This document shows positions 20,056-33,824 of a stretch of DNA of 64,000 bases, piece after piece. The translations under genes and the position numbers were made by a program. Within the stretch, counting starts at the first letter, position 1; every line of letters starts with the position of its first letter. This stretch comes from Adiantum capillus-veneris (Eukaryota; Streptophyta; Polypodiopsida; Polypodiales; Pteridaceae): NCBI GenBank assembly GCA_014529385.2, contig CM043959.1, forward strand, positions 57,020,753 to 57,084,752, in the 5' to 3' direction. The notes below the pieces were generated by a model. It saw only the letters and a program-made list of their open reading frames with translations, made no database searches and had not been told where the DNA came from.

Positions 20056-21112
20056 TGTTAGCAGGTACGCCACGACAGACGATGGAGCACAGCGAGAACA
20101 CAGACCAACAAACTGTCAATCCGAGGACGTAGCTGACCCGACTAGGGCATGGAGGCAATCTCTGGGTTGTCAACCCTGAGCTAGACACGAACAACACTCT
20201 TATGTCACTAATCCTACCACAACACTACCATAAAGCAAAGAAACAGACAACGCATCCTACGAAACACTACAAGCAAGAAACAGTCTTAAATCATATCGGA
20301 ATGACTCGAAATCGGAGGGTAAGACTCACAAGGACATATCCTATGTGGCCAAACACCTAAACCCTGAAAACCATAACTGTAAGACCTCTAATCGCTGTCG
20401 CGATAGACTCAAAACATCAATTTTCAAAGTGTCCGGAACTGATCTACAAAGACATCACACGAAGAGCTTCTCGCCCTGATTCTAACGGCTACTCGATCAT
20501 TCAGAACGGATGTCGTTTGAGGTACTTACGACCAAATATAGCTCGTAACAGGCGGGCTCACGATGTGGTCCTCGGCTTGCATTGCTTGCGTCGACGCGGA
20601 GAGCTCCTCGATGCTAACGCGCTCCTACTCTCATATCTGCAATGTGATTAGTGTGCGCGATGGTGTGTGTGCGTGAAGCTCACTACTGTGTGCTGCAGAA
20701 CCCACGACTGTATATTAATTGAGATAACGTAATGTGTTTTCACAAAGCCTTAGGTTTTAGCTTATATACCAAGCCTTCAAACCTACTGTCCGGCCAAATG
20801 ACCTGAATTGTCCCTAGGCTTCTACAAAGCTTAATTACAAGAAGCTGAGTTGGGTTTACTCATTATACAGGCATCTGTGGCCAAAATACAAGTGCCGACT
20901 TAAAATGTGAGGTTCCCGTAAACATTACAAAAGTGGCCGTAATGGCTCAAAACAATAATAACGGGATATTCGATGACGTCCATGAACTCGTATCTTCATA
21001 TTGCAGCATCCATCTTCATCTTCATTACTTCATCACCATCTTCATGTGGAATCTTTACAGAATCTTTGAGGAATCTTTATGGAAACGTTGTTGAAAGGGC
21101 GTCCTTTCAACA
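20056..21112 (-). mobile_element. TE-2 5' LTR with TATA box
   Basis: Starts TGTTAGCAGG and ends CTTTCAACA on the plus strand, 1057 bp. On the minus strand it would drive transcription leftwards, and a TATATAAG at about 20762-20769 is the likely TATA box. It is followed at 21113 by the right CCATG target duplication. Confidence 0.92.
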
Positions 21113-21117
21113 CCATG
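21113..21117. other. Target-site duplication CCATG (right) of TE-2
   Basis: Exact copy of 8665-8669. Removing TE-2 plus one copy restores the chromovirus order seen, without insert, at 26050-26080. Confidence 0.93.
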
Positions 21118-21753
21118 TTTGTTAATTATCTTATCACTAGGTTGCGACAAGCTATGGGCAACCTCACTTTGCAAGTTGAAGTTACTAAACAACTTCGTGC
21201 TAACGGGATTTCCTTTCCTCTCCAAGAGGAGAGAGAGCTTAGGAGGCCTCTTGATGAGACCCCCAAAAGAAGAGTCTCTCCCATAAAAGAGGAGGAATCC
21301 AAAGATCAAGAAAGTAATGAATCCCTAAATTCCTCCGAAGATGTGTCTCCACGTAGAAGGCGGACTAAACGACCGCCAACTCCTCCCAAGAGGTCACGGT
21401 TAACCCATAGTCCTTCTCCTCATCACTCCAAAAGGGAAGAGAGGAAACCAAGGAAGAAAAGGGCAAGAACGAGGTCAGTTTCTTCTCCTTCTTCTACACC
21501 TTCCTCCTCTACCAATGAAAGCTATGACTATTCTCCTAGAGAATACAAGAGGGGAGAACATCGCAAATCTTATCCTGCATGGCGAAGGTCACAAAAGATA
21601 AAGAAGTTCAAAGAGGGAGGAAAGAGTATCTCTTTTATTACCTATGATGGCACCTTTGGTGCTATCGACAAAGTATTGGCCTTCATCCAACAATTTGATG
21701 CGGCCTTTGGAGACAAGGGCTTCACAGAGTCCTCCAAGCTAAGCCACATGTAG
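21118..21753 (+). pseudogene. gag: Chromovirus gag, continuation after TE-2
   Basis: In frame with 8586-8669. It begins FVNYLITRLRQAMGNL and has a long Ser/Arg/Lys/Pro-rich linker, then a Gag capsid segment (FIQQFDAAFGDKGF at about 21680-21720). A one-base shift near 21735 changes the frame, and the conserved 'AMHLQKSARQRWAS' core continues from 21756. After that core, at about 21800, the sequence jumps straight into RNase H. Capsid C-terminus, zinc knuckle, protease and RT are deleted. Confidence 0.8.
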
Positions 21754-21755
21754 CT

Positions 21756-22262
21756 ATGCACTTACAAAAATCGGCTCGTCAACGGTGGGCTAGCGACACA
21801 TGGAAGCACTATCTGTTGGGGACTCCATTCATTTTACAAACATACCATCAAAGTCTTAAGTACTTCATGATGCAAACAAAGCTTTCCGACAAACAAATGA
21901 GGTGGGAAAATTTTCTTTCGCAATTTAATCTCCACATTGTTCACAATGCTGGTAAGCACAATCAAGTAGCTGATGCACTTTCACAATGACCAAAAGTTAA
22001 TGCTATGTTAATAGAAACTCACAATGAGCTAACTTCTATGATAGATGAGTATGCTACTGACCCTGACTTTAAAGACATAATGTCAGCCCTTTCTTTTGGG
22101 AAAGAAAGAGGAACCATTCACCTTGCAAAATGGTTATCTTCTCCATGGCAATAGGCTATGTGTTACCCATTCCCTTCGTGAGAAATTCATGTATAAATCC
22201 CTGCTCCTCCCTATGCGGGGCATAGAGGCATTGAACCTACTCTTTGAGGAGTAGAGACATAC
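21756..22262 (+). pseudogene. pol: Gag core fused by deletion to RNase H C-terminus
   Basis: Codons to about 21800 are Gag; from about 21803 the frame reads KHYLLGTPFILQTYHQSLKY...QVADALSQ, the typical RNase H tail of Ty3/gypsy pol, including the NQVADALS end motif. The Gag-to-RNase H fusion marks an internal deletion of several kilobases. A TGA follows at 21987-21989 and further breaks occur before integrase. Confidence 0.82.
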
Positions 22263-23498
22263 TTTTGTTGGCCTACCGTGAAAGTGGACATACAAGAGTA
22301 TGTTTCAAAATGTGTGGTATGCCAAAAGACCAAGTATGATAGAGGGAAGAAACCTGGATTACTCCAGCCATTGCCAATCCCTAATTCACCATGGGAGAGT
22401 ATATCCATGGATTTTATTTTTGGATTACCCAACTCTATCCATGGGAATATGGGAATATGGACAATAGTTGACAGGTTTAGCAAGCAAGCACACTTTATCC
22501 CTGTCAAGAAGAGTATTAAGGCACACCAAATGGAAACTCTCTTCATATCCCAGATTTTCAAACACCATGGATTTCCAACATCCATCATGTCAGATAGAGA
22601 TCGTAGAATGACCAATAATTTTTGGAAAGGTCTCTTAAAAAATCTAGGTCCAAGATTGAATTTTTCTTCGGCCTATCACCCTCAAACAGATGGCCAAAGT
22701 GAGATAGCCAATCTTATGATTCTTGATCTACCAAAGACCTATGTTACAGAAGTAGATCAATGCTCACAATGGAAAAAGTATTTACCTCTTGTAGAGTATG
22801 CGTATAATAATACTATCCATACTTCTACAGGAAAAACACCTTTTGAACTCATAGAGGGAAGACCTAAAAGTACCTTGCTACTTAAAGTACATGGATAGCC
22901 GATGACTATAGCCGTGACCTGCAAAGCGTATTCTCAAAAGATTAAGGAGGCTATATCCATCTCCCAAATAAGGCAAAAAGCTGCTACTGACAAGCACAGA
23001 AGGGCCTTAACGTTCAAAAAAAATGATCGGGTCTTACTTAAGTTTCCTAAGGCTCAATTGAGGCAAACGACGGGCAAAAACCCTACGGGCCATCAGAAGT
23101 ATTATGCTAAAATAGCAAAAAGATACTATGGTCCTTTTCAAATTTTGAAGCCAATCAATGAGGTGGCTTATCAACTCAAGTTTCCTAACCATTGGCTCAT
23201 ACACAATGCTTTTCATGTGAGCCTACTCAAGCCCTAAAAAGGAGAGCCTCCAAATGAACCAATTATTGAAGACCCTCCCAAAATCAAAGATCAAGAAGAC
23301 GTACTACAACCCGAAGCTATCCTTTGTCATGAAGACAAGGTACTACGACATGGTAAGATTATCCGACGGTATCTTGTTAAGTTCAAAAATTATCCTTTTG
23401 AAGATGCTAGATGGATGCAAGGAATCCAGATCAATGAAATGTCTGATAACACTAATTCTCTCTTTATTGTACACAAACTTAAGTGGTATGCATACTAA
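22263..23498 (+). pseudogene. pol: Chromovirus integrase with C-terminal chromodomain
   Basis: The frame shows the end of the integrase zinc domain (CVVCQKTK), catalytic core (SMDFIFGLP with the first Asp; IMSDRDRRMTNNFW with the second; AYHPQTDGQSE with Glu), the C-terminal GPFQILKPINEVAYQLKFP region and a chromodomain-like segment (RYLVKFKNYPFEDARWMQ at about 23366-23420), ending at TAA 23496-23498. In-frame stops occur at about 22896 and 23235 but the frame is otherwise kept. Chromodomains guide integration to marked chromatin in this Ty3/gypsy branch. With no RT the element cannot be autonomous. Confidence 0.88.
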
Positions 23499-23759
23499 GA
23501 ATCATGTTTGGGGTGACGACGTCTCTCAAACACCATGTAGAATTTGTCACTCTACTTGGGAGGATGAAGTGGACTAAAGAGCAGACATGCTTGCTGCAGC
23601 TATGTCTCCCAAGCACCAAATGGATTATTCATCCATCTTAGAATGATGTCGTAGGGTAAAAAGGGATCCTCTACCCACTAAGACAAATTGACTAATGACT
23701 ATGGCTTTATCTCTTTTACCTCATAGTTGAGGACGACTATGATTTCAAGAGAGAGGTAA
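23499..23759 (+). other. Chromovirus 3' UTR and polypurine tract
   Basis: Non-coding, nearly identical to 6180-6444. The purine run 'aagagagaggta' at about 23747-23758 directly precedes LTR2. Confidence 0.75.
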
Positions 23760-24795
23760 TGTCATTAAATCTAATATCTAACAAACCCAAATGATTTTCT
23801 CATATAAAACTGATCATTTAATGTGGGATAATAAACGGGAACAAGGGTTAGAATATAGACATGTGCTTACGGATCTATCTCAACACGGGTTAGAATATAG
23901 ATATGTGCTTACGGATCTATCTCAACACGGGGCCAATGGTAAAGGGGTCCAAATGAGAGATGGACTGTCAAAGAGCAAGGTTAACTATTGGAGCTTAAGA
24001 AACCATAGGGTCAGCTTCGTTAAAGACCTCCAATGGTCAGTGTTAAAATTCCTTTGACCTTAAGCAAGCTAGGGCTGAGCTTGAGGTGGGAACCCAACCT
24101 AAGCTTGAGGCGCTTGTCCTGCTTGAGTGACTAAGGTGCGTGCTTGATGACTAAGGTGCTTGAGGTGCTTGTCGTGCTTGATGACTAAGGTGCTTGAGGT
24201 GCTTGTCATGCTTGATGACTAAGGTACTTGAGGTGCTTGTCATACTTAATGAGGAAGGTGCCTGAGAAGCTTCCCATGCATGGGGGGTAAGGTGCTTGAG
24301 TCAAAAAGAGACCCTACAAAACTTAATAAGGAAGTTTCTTGAGAAGCTTCCCATGCATGGGGGGGTAAGGTGCTTGAGTCAAAAAGAGACCCTACAAACT
24401 TAACGAGGAAGGCGCTTGAGAAGCTTCCTATGCATGAAAGCCCAAAGTTAGGGGAATCTTTGACTTAACCTTCCACTCACCCAAAGGGCACCCCTTTTCT
24501 CAAAGGGCACATGGGACACATGTCAGACTCTCCCTATGCTTAACCACATGGTGTGCTTGAATGCTATTGGTTGGGATAAAGAGGGGTCCAATGAGATTCT
24601 AGTTAATATCTAGATATTTTCAAGCTCTCTCTCTCTCTCTCTCTCTCACAGGGGTAAGGAGGACACTTGTCCAAAGACTACCCATGTACGCTGCATGTGA
24701 TTGGCTAGGGGGAAGAGGGGTCCAATGAGCTTGAAACACGTGTAAAAGCTAGAACTGAACCCAAGCAAGCAAGGGGGGTGCTGGGGGGATATACA

Positions 24796-24887
<92 letters not shown>

Positions 24888-25570
24888 ATTTTGTGGATTC
24901 ATTCTCACTTGCTGAAAGTTGAGGAATGCCACCTCCTTCTCCAAGCTTGTGAGAAGTGAGAGCCTCCACCAGCTTGGCTATGGAATGCAAATCCAACCAA
25001 GGGCCATGCTTCAATGCTTAAGCTTGTCATATTGTCCATCTTCATTACTATGATATTATGTATTCTAGCAAGAAGAGTGATGATAAGTGAGGAACTATTT
25101 CTTTCTCCTATGGAATGTTTCTTCTTCCTCTTCCCTATCCTCATTCCCTGCTAGCTCTCTCCACCTTCGAAGGTGTTTGAGGCCGTGGGACTGAGGCTTG
25201 GGATAGTTAATGCTACAAAGTTTATGTAATGTTTATGATGTATGAAGCTTTCCATATTCATTGCATCACCTAGGTCACAAGGAACATAAATATTGTATTG
25301 TACCAAGTCTCTCTTGATGGGAGAACTATAATACAAATGCCTATTGGAGGGGGGATCGGCTCCATATGAATCCGGTCCTCAACTATTGTCATGTTCTCTA
25401 AACTCTCTCTCTTGCAAAAGTATTGTTCATGCCGAGTTAACTAAGTACCATGTTTATGTTGCTACCATCAATTAAGTTCACCTCTATGATCACAAAGTAA
25501 TCTCACAAAAGTGCTTCACCTAATTTTCTGATTCCGCTACTCTCAAAGTTCATAGGCCATTTCCATTACA
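23760..25570 (+). mobile_element. Chromovirus LTR2
   Basis: TGTCATTAAAT to TCCATTACA, 1811 bp, matching LTR1. Differences include a duplicated 'gttagaatatagacatgtgc' segment near 23860-23910 and a longer (CA)n. It is followed, like LTR1, by an iMet primer site and another gag, so it serves as both a 3' and a 5' LTR in a tandem arrangement. Confidence 0.9.
24797..24885 (+). repeat. (CA)n microsatellite inside LTR2
   Basis: About 89 bp of CA repeat, against about 55 bp at the same place in LTR1. A (CT)n tract lies at 24627-24646. Confidence 0.97.
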
Positions 25571-25571
25571 T

Positions 25572-25583
25572 TGGTATCAGAGC
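25572..25583 (+). other. Primer-binding site, initiator Met tRNA type (second unit)
   Basis: TGGTATCAGAGC one base after LTR2, as after LTR1. It shows that a second chromovirus internal region starts here. Confidence 0.9.
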
Positions 25584-25973
25584 ATTTGGTTTCTCTTTTC
25601 TTGCTTAAGAAGAGAGGTCCTTAAGTAGCCTATTAATGGTTGTTTTTGTTAATTATATTAGGGTAAGTGGGATTGGGATCTATTATCCGTTTAGTTGAGA
25701 CCACTATGTGGAATATGGTGCACACCCCGGGAGATTTGGTCTTAATAATGTAGTCTTTTTAAACTTGCCTACGGCTTTACCATTATTGAGCCATAAGAAT
25801 TCCAAAAGGAGCTATCCCTTGGCAACTTTGCTATGTTAGACTCACTCCACTACTCTATATAATTAACCAATTCGAGCCATGGGTGTAGATACTTAAGTGC
25901 CTATTTTCAAAGGCTAAGAGGAGTAGCAACTAAGGTTTTGAATCGCCAAAGCAAACACATAAGTTTAATTAAC

Positions 25974-26760
25974 ATGGCTGACAATAACCAAGAGGGTAGA
26001 ATGAACATTGACAACTTTGATTTTGCACATTAAGGAGGTTAATAATGATGTCCTCATGTTTGCTAATTATCTTATCACTAGGTTGCAACAAGCCATGGGC
26101 AACCCCGCTTTGCAAGCCGAAGTTACTCAACAACTTCGTGCTTACGGGATTTCCTTTCCTCTCCAGGAGGAGAGGAAAGGAGGAGAGAGAGCTTAGGAGG
26201 CCTCTTGATGAGACCCCCAAAAGAAGACTATCTCCCATACAAGAGGAGGACTCCAAAGATCAAGAAAGTAACAAATCCCTAAATTCCTTCAAAGATGTGG
26301 CTCCACGAAGAAGGCAGACTAAACAATCACCAACTCCTCCCAAGAGGAAACGGTTAACCCATAGTCCTTCTCCTCGTCACTCCAAAAGGGAAGAGAGGAA
26401 ACCAAGAAGAAAAGGGCAAGAAAGAGGTCACTCTCTTCTCCTGGTTCTTCACCTTCCTCCTCTACCGATGAAAGCTATGGCTATTCTCTTAGAGAATACA
26501 AGAGGGGAGGACATCGCAAACCTTACCCTGCATGGCGAAGGTCACAAAAGCTAAAGTAGTTTAAGGAAAGAGTATCTCTTTTCTCACCTATGATGGCACC
26601 TTTGGTGCTACCGACAAAGTATTTCCCTTCATCCAACAATTTGATGCGGCCTTTGGAGATGAAGGCTTCATGGTGTCCTCCAAGCTACACTATGTAGCTA
26701 TGCACTTCCAAAAATAGACTCGTCAATGGTGGGCTAGCCTTTGTGGTAGTAGCGAAGCCC
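25974..26760 (+). pseudogene. gag: Second chromovirus gag, truncated at (GA)n
   Basis: Starts ATG at 25974 (MADNNQEGRMN...), stops early at TAA 26031, then continues in shifted frames through FANYLITRLQQAMGN, the basic Ser/Arg-rich linker and the capsid core to about 26740 (RQWWAS). It lacks the TE-2 insertion and shows the undisturbed target. About 15 bp past the capsid core it is replaced by unrelated sequence and (GA)n tracts. Several frameshifts make it non-functional. Confidence 0.82.
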
Positions 26761-26776
26761 CATATACCCGTTAAAA

Positions 26777-26782
26777 CCAAGT

Positions 26783-26863
<81 letters not shown>

Positions 26864-26876
26864 ACCTGTTAAAACC

Positions 26877-26911
<35 letters not shown>
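26777..26911 (+). repeat. Two (GA)n tracts with duplicated flank
   Basis: (GA)n at about 26785-26858 and 26879-26911, each preceded by 'gttaaaaccaagtagaga'. The flanking 20-bp unit was duplicated together with the tract. This is the right-hand boundary of the chromovirus block. Confidence 0.93.
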
Positions 26912-26914
<3 letters not shown>

Positions 26915-27164
26915 TCGAGGGGTGCACTATGTAATCATGTTAATGTATAACGTGAGTTTGATAGGAGGGGTTTTAAAATGCAAATATTTTAAACAATTGA
27001 ACACAGATACATTAAAATAAGGAGGTTAAATGTTCAATTTTAGAAAAAAATCCTAAAATAAGGGGTGATTTTATTCATTCAGACATGTTAAAAGAGGGGT
27101 TTTTTTAATGCCCATGAACATACGTTATATAGGGGGGTATTGAATATTGAACCCCCCAAGGGGT

Positions 27165-27251
<87 letters not shown>

Positions 27252-27914
27252 CCTATGTATTTCCTATGTGGGGATATCCCAAACCCTATCGCCATCTTGC
27301 TTTGGTTAACTGTAGTGGCACCTCAATGGGTGCGGACCGTTGTAGGAGGGTCATCTGGAGAACCGAGTAGGGCTCGTGGTCAGTGTGGATCTTGCCGACA
27401 CTGCTGGCATTGTTGAAGGACTACCAAAGCAATCTGAGACAGGGTGTGTCCCAAGAGGGAGACATTCGGACGCCTCTTGCCTCTTTGACATCGTCTGGGG
27501 GTGCAGATCTTGGCATATTTTTGCCTCTAGGGAAGACCTTCCTTCCCACTTCCCATTGGGAAGACATAGAAGGTTAGATTTTCTTCGTGGTTGGAGTGTG
27601 GCAGGGAGCATTCTAGTGGCAACAAATTGCTTCTTGGTGACAACGTACTGATGTGGACTTACTGTGTGCATTGCTGAGTGCTTCCATGAGATTTGGTATT
27701 GGCAATGGTTCTAGGTCCCTTGGGAAGGTGCATGGCTCACCTTGTGCCTAGCCTTTGGTTGTTTTTGGGTTTTCTCTTGATGATGTCTAGCATGTCCATA
27801 TAAGTTGTTTTGGGGATGGTCATGCTTGGGAAGGGTGTGTTTGATGGAAATGGACATACTTTTTGTGGCACTCATGTAGGGGATGGTCTGTCTTTGATGG
27901 GTGGCTTCCACTTA
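26912..27914. other. Non-coding interval with (GT)n(GA)n
   Basis: 26912-27160 is AT-rich and unrecognised. (GT)n at about 27163-27188 runs into (GA)n to 27248. 27249-27909 has moderate GC and a few short frames on both strands without domains; I see no gene. Left target duplication ACTTA of TE-3 is at 27910-27914. Confidence 0.5.
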
Positions 27915-28388
27915 TGCTACAAAAGGATGCGTAGAAAGCCTTGTAAGCTACCAAATTAACACGCTGCAAACAAACAAATCTGCATACCTGTTACATCCCG
28001 TAGCACATATGACATGCCGTACGCAAACAGAGAGAGACAAAGAGTGGGAGAGAGAAAGAAAGCGTGTAGACGCACCTCCTAGAGCGGAGTGCTACGCCGG
28101 CACGGCGAGAGGAGAAGTGAGGGAGGAGAAGAATGACACAAATGCTGGGTGCAAACTGCCCCCATGCAAGAGTGACCATTTCCCTCTTGCACGTATTTAC
28201 TTTATAGATTTCTTGAATGGTCAAAGTGAGTACAAACTGGCCCATCGGCCATAAATGGCCAAAGCTCATAAACAACACTTGAATAATGAAGTGCACATTA
28301 AATGTATATCTGTTCACATAGGCCTAGATTGGTCAAGCCTTTTCCACGTGTCAGCTACAATAAATAGTAAAATATCAATTCCATTACA
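27915..28388 (-). mobile_element. TE-3 3' LTR
   Basis: 474 bp, TGCTACAAAAGG to CCATTACA. On the minus strand it is preceded by a purine-rich AAGGGAGAGGTA (28389-28400), the polypurine tract. Confidence 0.82.
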
Positions 28389-31387
<2,999 letters not shown>

Positions 31388-32568
31388 TCTGTAATCGGAC
31401 ACTGAAATGTCTTGAGACACTAAAGTGTCCTGTTTCTCTAGCAACTTGTCATAATTATTTGGTGAATCTAGAAAAAAAATTCATAAATTACGTTCATAAC
31501 TTAGGTCAACTATGAGGTGAGTAACATAGCCAAATTTGCCAAAATTAATACCAAATTAAGATTATAATGATAATATTTAAGATGAAAAAATCATAGAAAC
31601 TTAGTACAATTTTAACAAAAATTTCATAAATTCAATATAACTTCTCATCAAAATAAGATTTTGCATAGATTTCAAGAAGTATGGATAGGGAAAAACTTAT
31701 TATAGCAAGAAATTGAGCTTCATAACCTAGTTATGAGACTAGATTTTTGTTATAATTAAAAGACCAAAATATTGAAAATGCCGACAAAGAGGAAAATTTT
31801 GGTCTTTCAAGGCCTCTTTCATTAACATGATGAGGTTATGGGACAAAACCTAAGGTGTATAGTGTATCTATAGGTCAATACCCATCAACTAAGCATTTTT
31901 CAAAGGCTCAAACTCATAGGCATCTTGTGATTTAAGCTCATTTTAAAAAATTTGTAGTGCGTAATTTCTTGCAAAAAAAACATTGCTATGGAAATATCTC
32001 CCAATTGTGTCCATATGAGGTATTTGTATACAAATAAGTGAGATGAACAGAAAAATCCAAAAGTGGACTTTATTTTAAGGCTTATCTTTGATAAATTAAA
32101 AATCATAATTACAACATGCGCAGTTTTTTGGATATTCCATAAATAACCAAATGTGGCTTGCATAACCATTAACAATTATCACCTTATGTAGTGGAGTCAT
32201 AGATCTAGTATATATGCATCATAAGACATTGTAAATTTAGATGAACTAATGTTTTTTGTGATTTGCAAAAATATCAAACACATATGTAAGTAGTTACCGG
32301 GGATTATTGCATGCACCCTGCTCATTTTTTTCTTAGGTTAGAGTACGAGTTTTAATGAAACATTGAATGCTATTTTGCGAAGGTTCTTTTCATGAGTGTA
32401 ATTACTATTGAGATTATGATTAAAAGTGAGGGATTATAAGTTTTATAAGTACTTTGAATAGCATTTTGCAAGTTTGCAAAAGCATTTCTTGAGATGTGTT
32501 CTAGATTTCATGTACCATTTTATTTAAATCCGCAAAAAAGGACACTAAAGTGTCCTTTTTGGTACCAA
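31388..32568. mobile_element. MITE-like DNA element with GGACACT-type ends
   Basis: About 1.18 kb of AT-rich, non-coding DNA flanked by ACTAGT at 31382-31387 and 32569-32574 (eight bases with one mismatch if extended). It interrupts a TE-3 repeat unit that elsewhere is continuous. Near both ends lies the palindromic 'gacactaaagtgtcc' (31416-31430 and 32541-32555), with a further 'ggacact' at about 31397. The ends are only partly inverted, so the superfamily is uncertain. Confidence 0.5.
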
Positions 32569-32862
32569 ACTAGTGATAAAAGACTAAATTAAAAAAAAAC
32601 TAAAGCTAAAGCCCAAAAAATATCAGACTAATTTCTATCATCGTCGTGGATGCGCGAGGATGCACTGCAGCAAGCGTTGTCGCAAAGAGTATCGCATCAG
32701 CACACGAAAGAGCTTTGTCAATGCCCCTCTATGTCCTGCATCGGGCATCATCTGAGAAAGTAGTCCAGCGGTTGTTGCAGAGCTTCAGGAATGTCCGCCT
32801 GTGTAGGTATTCTGACTCAGAGGGGGAAAGAGAGAGGGCGATATGGTTGTCAAATAGAGTTT

Positions 32863-32866
<4 letters not shown>

Positions 32867-32900
<34 letters not shown>
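32867..32900 (+). repeat. (GA)n microsatellite
   Basis: Short GA tract within the diverged fourth TE-3 unit. Confidence 0.95.
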
Positions 32901-32905
<5 letters not shown>

Positions 32906-32933
32906 GGTCTGCACGCTCGTGAGAGGGAGATAG

Positions 32934-33166
32934 TTTTTTTTTTTTGAGAGAGTAGAACTTTGAAATTACAACACACGCACCCAACCCCCGTAGGTGGAGG
33001 CAATCCGATTCTTAAGGTGAGTCATCCCAGCCGGGTTAGGGTGGCCAATCCATCATTTGGACTAGGGGAACAACGCTACATGTCATACGAGCTGTCAAGG
33101 GGGTTTGAACCCAAGACCTTTGACAAGGGGCTCTTGCTCTACCAACTAAGCTAGCTCTCGTTGACA
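32934..33166 (-). mobile_element. tRNA-derived SINE with poly(A) tail
   Basis: On the minus strand the head contains box A TAGCTTAGTTGG (33142-33153) and box B GGGTTCAAACCC (33101-33112), the RNA polymerase III promoter of tRNA-like SINEs. The tail is a run of 12 A (T on the plus strand, 32934-32945). A likely target duplication is agggagatag (32924-32933) and agggagagag (33167-33176), nine of ten matching. A true tRNA gene is excluded because it cannot fold a full cloverleaf and continues 150 bp further to the tail. Confidence 0.85.
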
Positions 33167-33176
33167 AGGGAGAGAG

Positions 33177-33303
33177 TTTCAATATGGTCCTACTTGTTAG
33201 TTGAACAAGAGAGAAGTAGTTAAATTGTGTTTTTCGGTTGTTGAAAGGTGAGATGAGGCAGAGAGATGATAATGGGTTGTTAGAGGGCAGTATGTGGTAG
33301 CTG

Positions 33304-33341
<38 letters not shown>

Positions 33342-33788
33342 GGGGAGAGACCGAGTGGAATGGATGGTAGCTCTTGGGGTGAGAGGAGCATGGCTTTAGC
33401 TCAGATTTGTGCATGCATGCAACAACCAATGGCAGTCGTCACTCATGTCTGTGTTACTTGAGCTCCATGTGCTTGTTGCTGTGGGTAGGTTCACTACTGC
33501 TAGTAGCACGCCGCTACAAATAGTCCAGATCGGCCTCCGATGGGTTTGTTGCATGGGGTAGGTCCATTCACTCAAAAAGCATAGGTGGTGCATACAAATG
33601 TGTGATGGAGAAAGGGAGATGGCTGGTTCACCTGCAGCCGTTGTTAGCAACACGAATGACTGTAATTTAGATTCTTCAATGGCGGCTGGTGACCTTTGGG
33701 GATTAGAGCGAGCTGATGGGGTGGGTATGTGGTGTGTGCAGTTGCCAGTTGACAAAGAGAGAGAGTAAATGTTTTTGGCGGCTAAAGC

Positions 33789-33824
<36 letters not shown>

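Larger units (their letters stand above)
8670..21112 (-). mobile_element. TE-2: 12.4 kb LTR retrotransposon with gag-protease but no visible RT or integrase
   Basis: Complete element in minus orientation: 5' LTR 20056-21112, primer site, 3.3 kb leader with palindromic tandem array, gag, nucleocapsid, protease, a second protease-like region, a repeat-rich C-terminal region, polypurine tract, 3' LTR 8670-9737. Perfect CCATG target duplications show it is one insertion. I searched all the coding stretches for RT, RNase H and integrase motifs (YxDD, DAS, HHCC, D-D-E) and found none, and the only remaining space (9738-10964) has no long frame. The LTRs are alike to within a few percent by eye, so insertion was fairly recent, yet gag-pr carries a few frameshifts and stops. 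Best read as a gag-pr (TR-GAG-like) element moved in trans by an autonomous Ty3/gypsy relative. Confidence 0.88.

Noticed and set aside
27351-27671. Overlapping frames on both strands
   Set aside because: No recognisable domain, no codon-level support, next to microsatellites and a retrotransposon LTR.
33101-33160. A tRNA gene on the minus strand
   Set aside because: Box A and box B are good but no complete cloverleaf is apparent, and the sequence continues to a poly(A) tail, so it is a SINE head.
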